From JBEGQX01 sp041180805 (GTDB lineage Bacteria; Planctomycetota; Planctomycetia; Gemmatales; Gemmataceae): DNA of 36,571 nucleotides. The position numbers were made by a program, and so were the translations under genes. The notes under the pieces are model-generated. The model ran no database searches. It was not told the DNA's origin and was given only the letters and a program-made list of their open reading frames with translations. Position 1 is the first letter of the stretch; each line of letters opens with the position of its first letter. Below, one piece after another: positions 35,441-36,571 of the stretch. The stretch spans positions 1 to 36,571 of the forward strand of contig JBEGQX010000140.1 of assembly GCA_041180805.1 (NCBI GenBank). Direction: 5' to 3'.

Positions 35441-36571
35441 TTATTTGGCAAGGTTCACGCAGATCAGGCTGTTGTCATCCCTGAGGAAAACTTTATCGTT
35501 GGCAACAGCCGGGTGTGCCCAAGTATGGCCACAAACTTTGGAGCGGGCTATTTCTGTGTATGCTCCGGGGTTTGGTTCCATAAGCACCAGATCCCCACCA
35601 TCTTCCAGCATTAAAATCTTACCGTTGGCTCCCCGGATAAGTGAGGCATGGTACTTGCCCACTTTCTTTTTGGTCCAGAGAATCTTTCCGGTGGAGGCTT
35701 CCACACAATGCAGATTTGCCTGTGGCGGAGGAAGGATCCCTCCTGTAACCATTAAAACATGATCCTTGCTGATTGCAACCGGCGTGGCGAAGTAACAAGT
35801 AAGATTACCATTCTTCCAAAGTTGTTTCTGTGTGTTGCCCTCATCATCCACCTGCAGTCCAACGCTGCCAAAGGTGACAGAACTTGCCACAACCGTGTTA
35901 CCCATGCGAATGGGGGTGGTGCTGCTTTCGTTAAGTTTGTCAACCAGAGGGAATCTCCATGCCATGGTTCCATCCTTTGCGGAGATGGATGCCAGCCCCT
36001 GTTGGGTAAGGGCGAGTATTTTTCTTTCGGTTTCAGGTCCGGTTCCCCAAAGAATAGGCGAACTGTAACTGCTTTTGTCATCCATGGTTTTAGTTTGCCA
36101 GGCGACCTTTCCATCTTTCTGGTCAAAAGCCACCATGGCACTGGCCTTGCCGCCAACCTGCACTACCAACTTGTCTCCAACAATCAGTGGCGAGCAAGAG
36201 GTTCCAAAGAAAAGGTTTGCAGCCTTGAATTCTTTGAGGGTATCCACTTGCCAGAGGATTTTGCCATCATTTTTATCCAGGCAAGACAGAATGCCGGTAA
36301 CTCCAAAGGTGAAAATATGGTTGGCAGTGGTGGCCGGGGTTCCCCTGGGCCCTAATCCAAAAACGCTGCTGAACGCACCCCGAGGGTAGGTCGTGTTCCA
36401 GATCAGCTTTCCGCTCGTGGCATCAAAAGCCTGAACCGCTTCGGAGTCCGAATCTTTCACCTTGGTGTGCAAGTAGACTTTTCCATTTTCCACGATGGGA
36501 GAACTATGACCTTCGCCAACGGGAATTTTCCAAGCCTGTGAAAGGGGGCCTTTCCAACCGTTGAAATTGGA
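35441..36571 (-). CDS. PQQ-like beta-propeller protein (5' part outside the window)
   Basis: The reading frame is open through the right edge: residues encoded at 36494-36571 continue the propeller (W-K-I-P-V-G-E-G-H-S-S-P-I-V), so the GTG at 36493 is not the start and the N-terminus, including any signal peptide, is missing. About 376 residues are visible. Blade motifs S-G-K-L-I-W, D-G-K-I-L-W, D-G-K-V-A-W and T-G-K-I-L-W recur. It is the third exported-type propeller in the window. The function is unknown beyond the fold. It converges with the CPBP gene, with 33 bp between the stops and no clear terminator. Confidence 0.88.
   Translation of the reverse strand, partial: SNFNGWKGPLSQAWKIPVGEGHSSPIVENGKVYLHTKVKDSDSEAVQAFDATSGKLIWNTTYPRGAFSSVFGLGPRGTPATTANHIFTFGVTGILSCLDKNDGKILWQVDTLKEFKAANLFFGTSCSPLIVGDKLVVQVGGKASAMVAFDQKDGKVAWQTKTMDDKSSYSSPILWGTGPETERKILALTQQGLASISAKDGTMAWRFPLVDKLNESSTTPIRMGNTVVASSVTFGSVGLQVDDEGNTQKQLWKNGNLTCYFATPVAISKDHVLMVTGGILPPPQANLHCVEASTGKILWTKKKVGKYHASLIRGANGKILMLEDGGDLVLMEPNPGAYTEIARSKVCGHTWAHPAVANDKVFLRDDNSLICVNLAK

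Overview
The window looks like chromosomal DNA from a planctomycete (phylum Planctomycetota, perhaps Gemmatales). This is inferred from gene families: a PVC-type membrane-bound dehydrogenase with a fused cytochrome c domain beside its usual SGNH-hydrolase partner, a DUF1559 pseudopilin with an H-X9-DG motif next to a small lipoprotein, a TIGR03067-type lipocalin-like protein, three exported PQQ-like beta-propeller proteins, and an S46 peptidase. No rRNA, tRNA, transposase, phage gene or CRISPR array was seen.

Layout. Positions 1-10826 hold the 3' part of one giant surface-protein gene: cadherin-like repeat, LamG-like insert, VCBS repeats, Ig-like repeats, about eleven PPC-like repeats, a Gly/Asn/Ser linker, and a C-terminal hydrophobic segment with a basic tail. 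A translationally coupled pair follows (SGNH hydrolase and PVC-type dehydrogenase, 10901-15519). Positions 15521-21085 are mostly minus-strand genes: an orphan 140-aa protein, a PQQ-like propeller, a lipocalin-like protein, a small basic protein, a lipoprotein and a DUF1559 pseudopilin, with one plus-strand GNAT acetyltransferase among them. 

Positions 21280-25990 form a remnant of the division and cell wall (dcw) cluster. mraZ is preceded by a 10-bp-period array of GTGG elements that fits an MraZ operator. A structured segment ending in a strong intrinsic terminator follows, then rsmH, then a membrane-anchored LysM protein whose C-terminus is a degenerate MraZ domain, then a proline-rich membrane-anchored LysM protein. 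No ftsI, mur or ftsZ gene follows. This locus is the most novel part of the window: a MraZ fold fused to a peptidoglycan-binding module, and a leader whose complementary segments could form mutually exclusive terminator and antiterminator structures.

Positions 25996-36571 carry an unrecognised small protein, a Gfo/Idh/MocA oxidoreductase, a PQQ-like propeller, an S46 peptidase, and a plus-strand series: TPR/thioredoxin-like exported protein, membrane-anchored tyrosine/dual-specificity phosphatase, LptF/LptG-type permease and CPBP-type membrane protein. A partial PQQ-like propeller gene runs off the right edge. All functions are read from motifs and family knowledge; no database search was possible.
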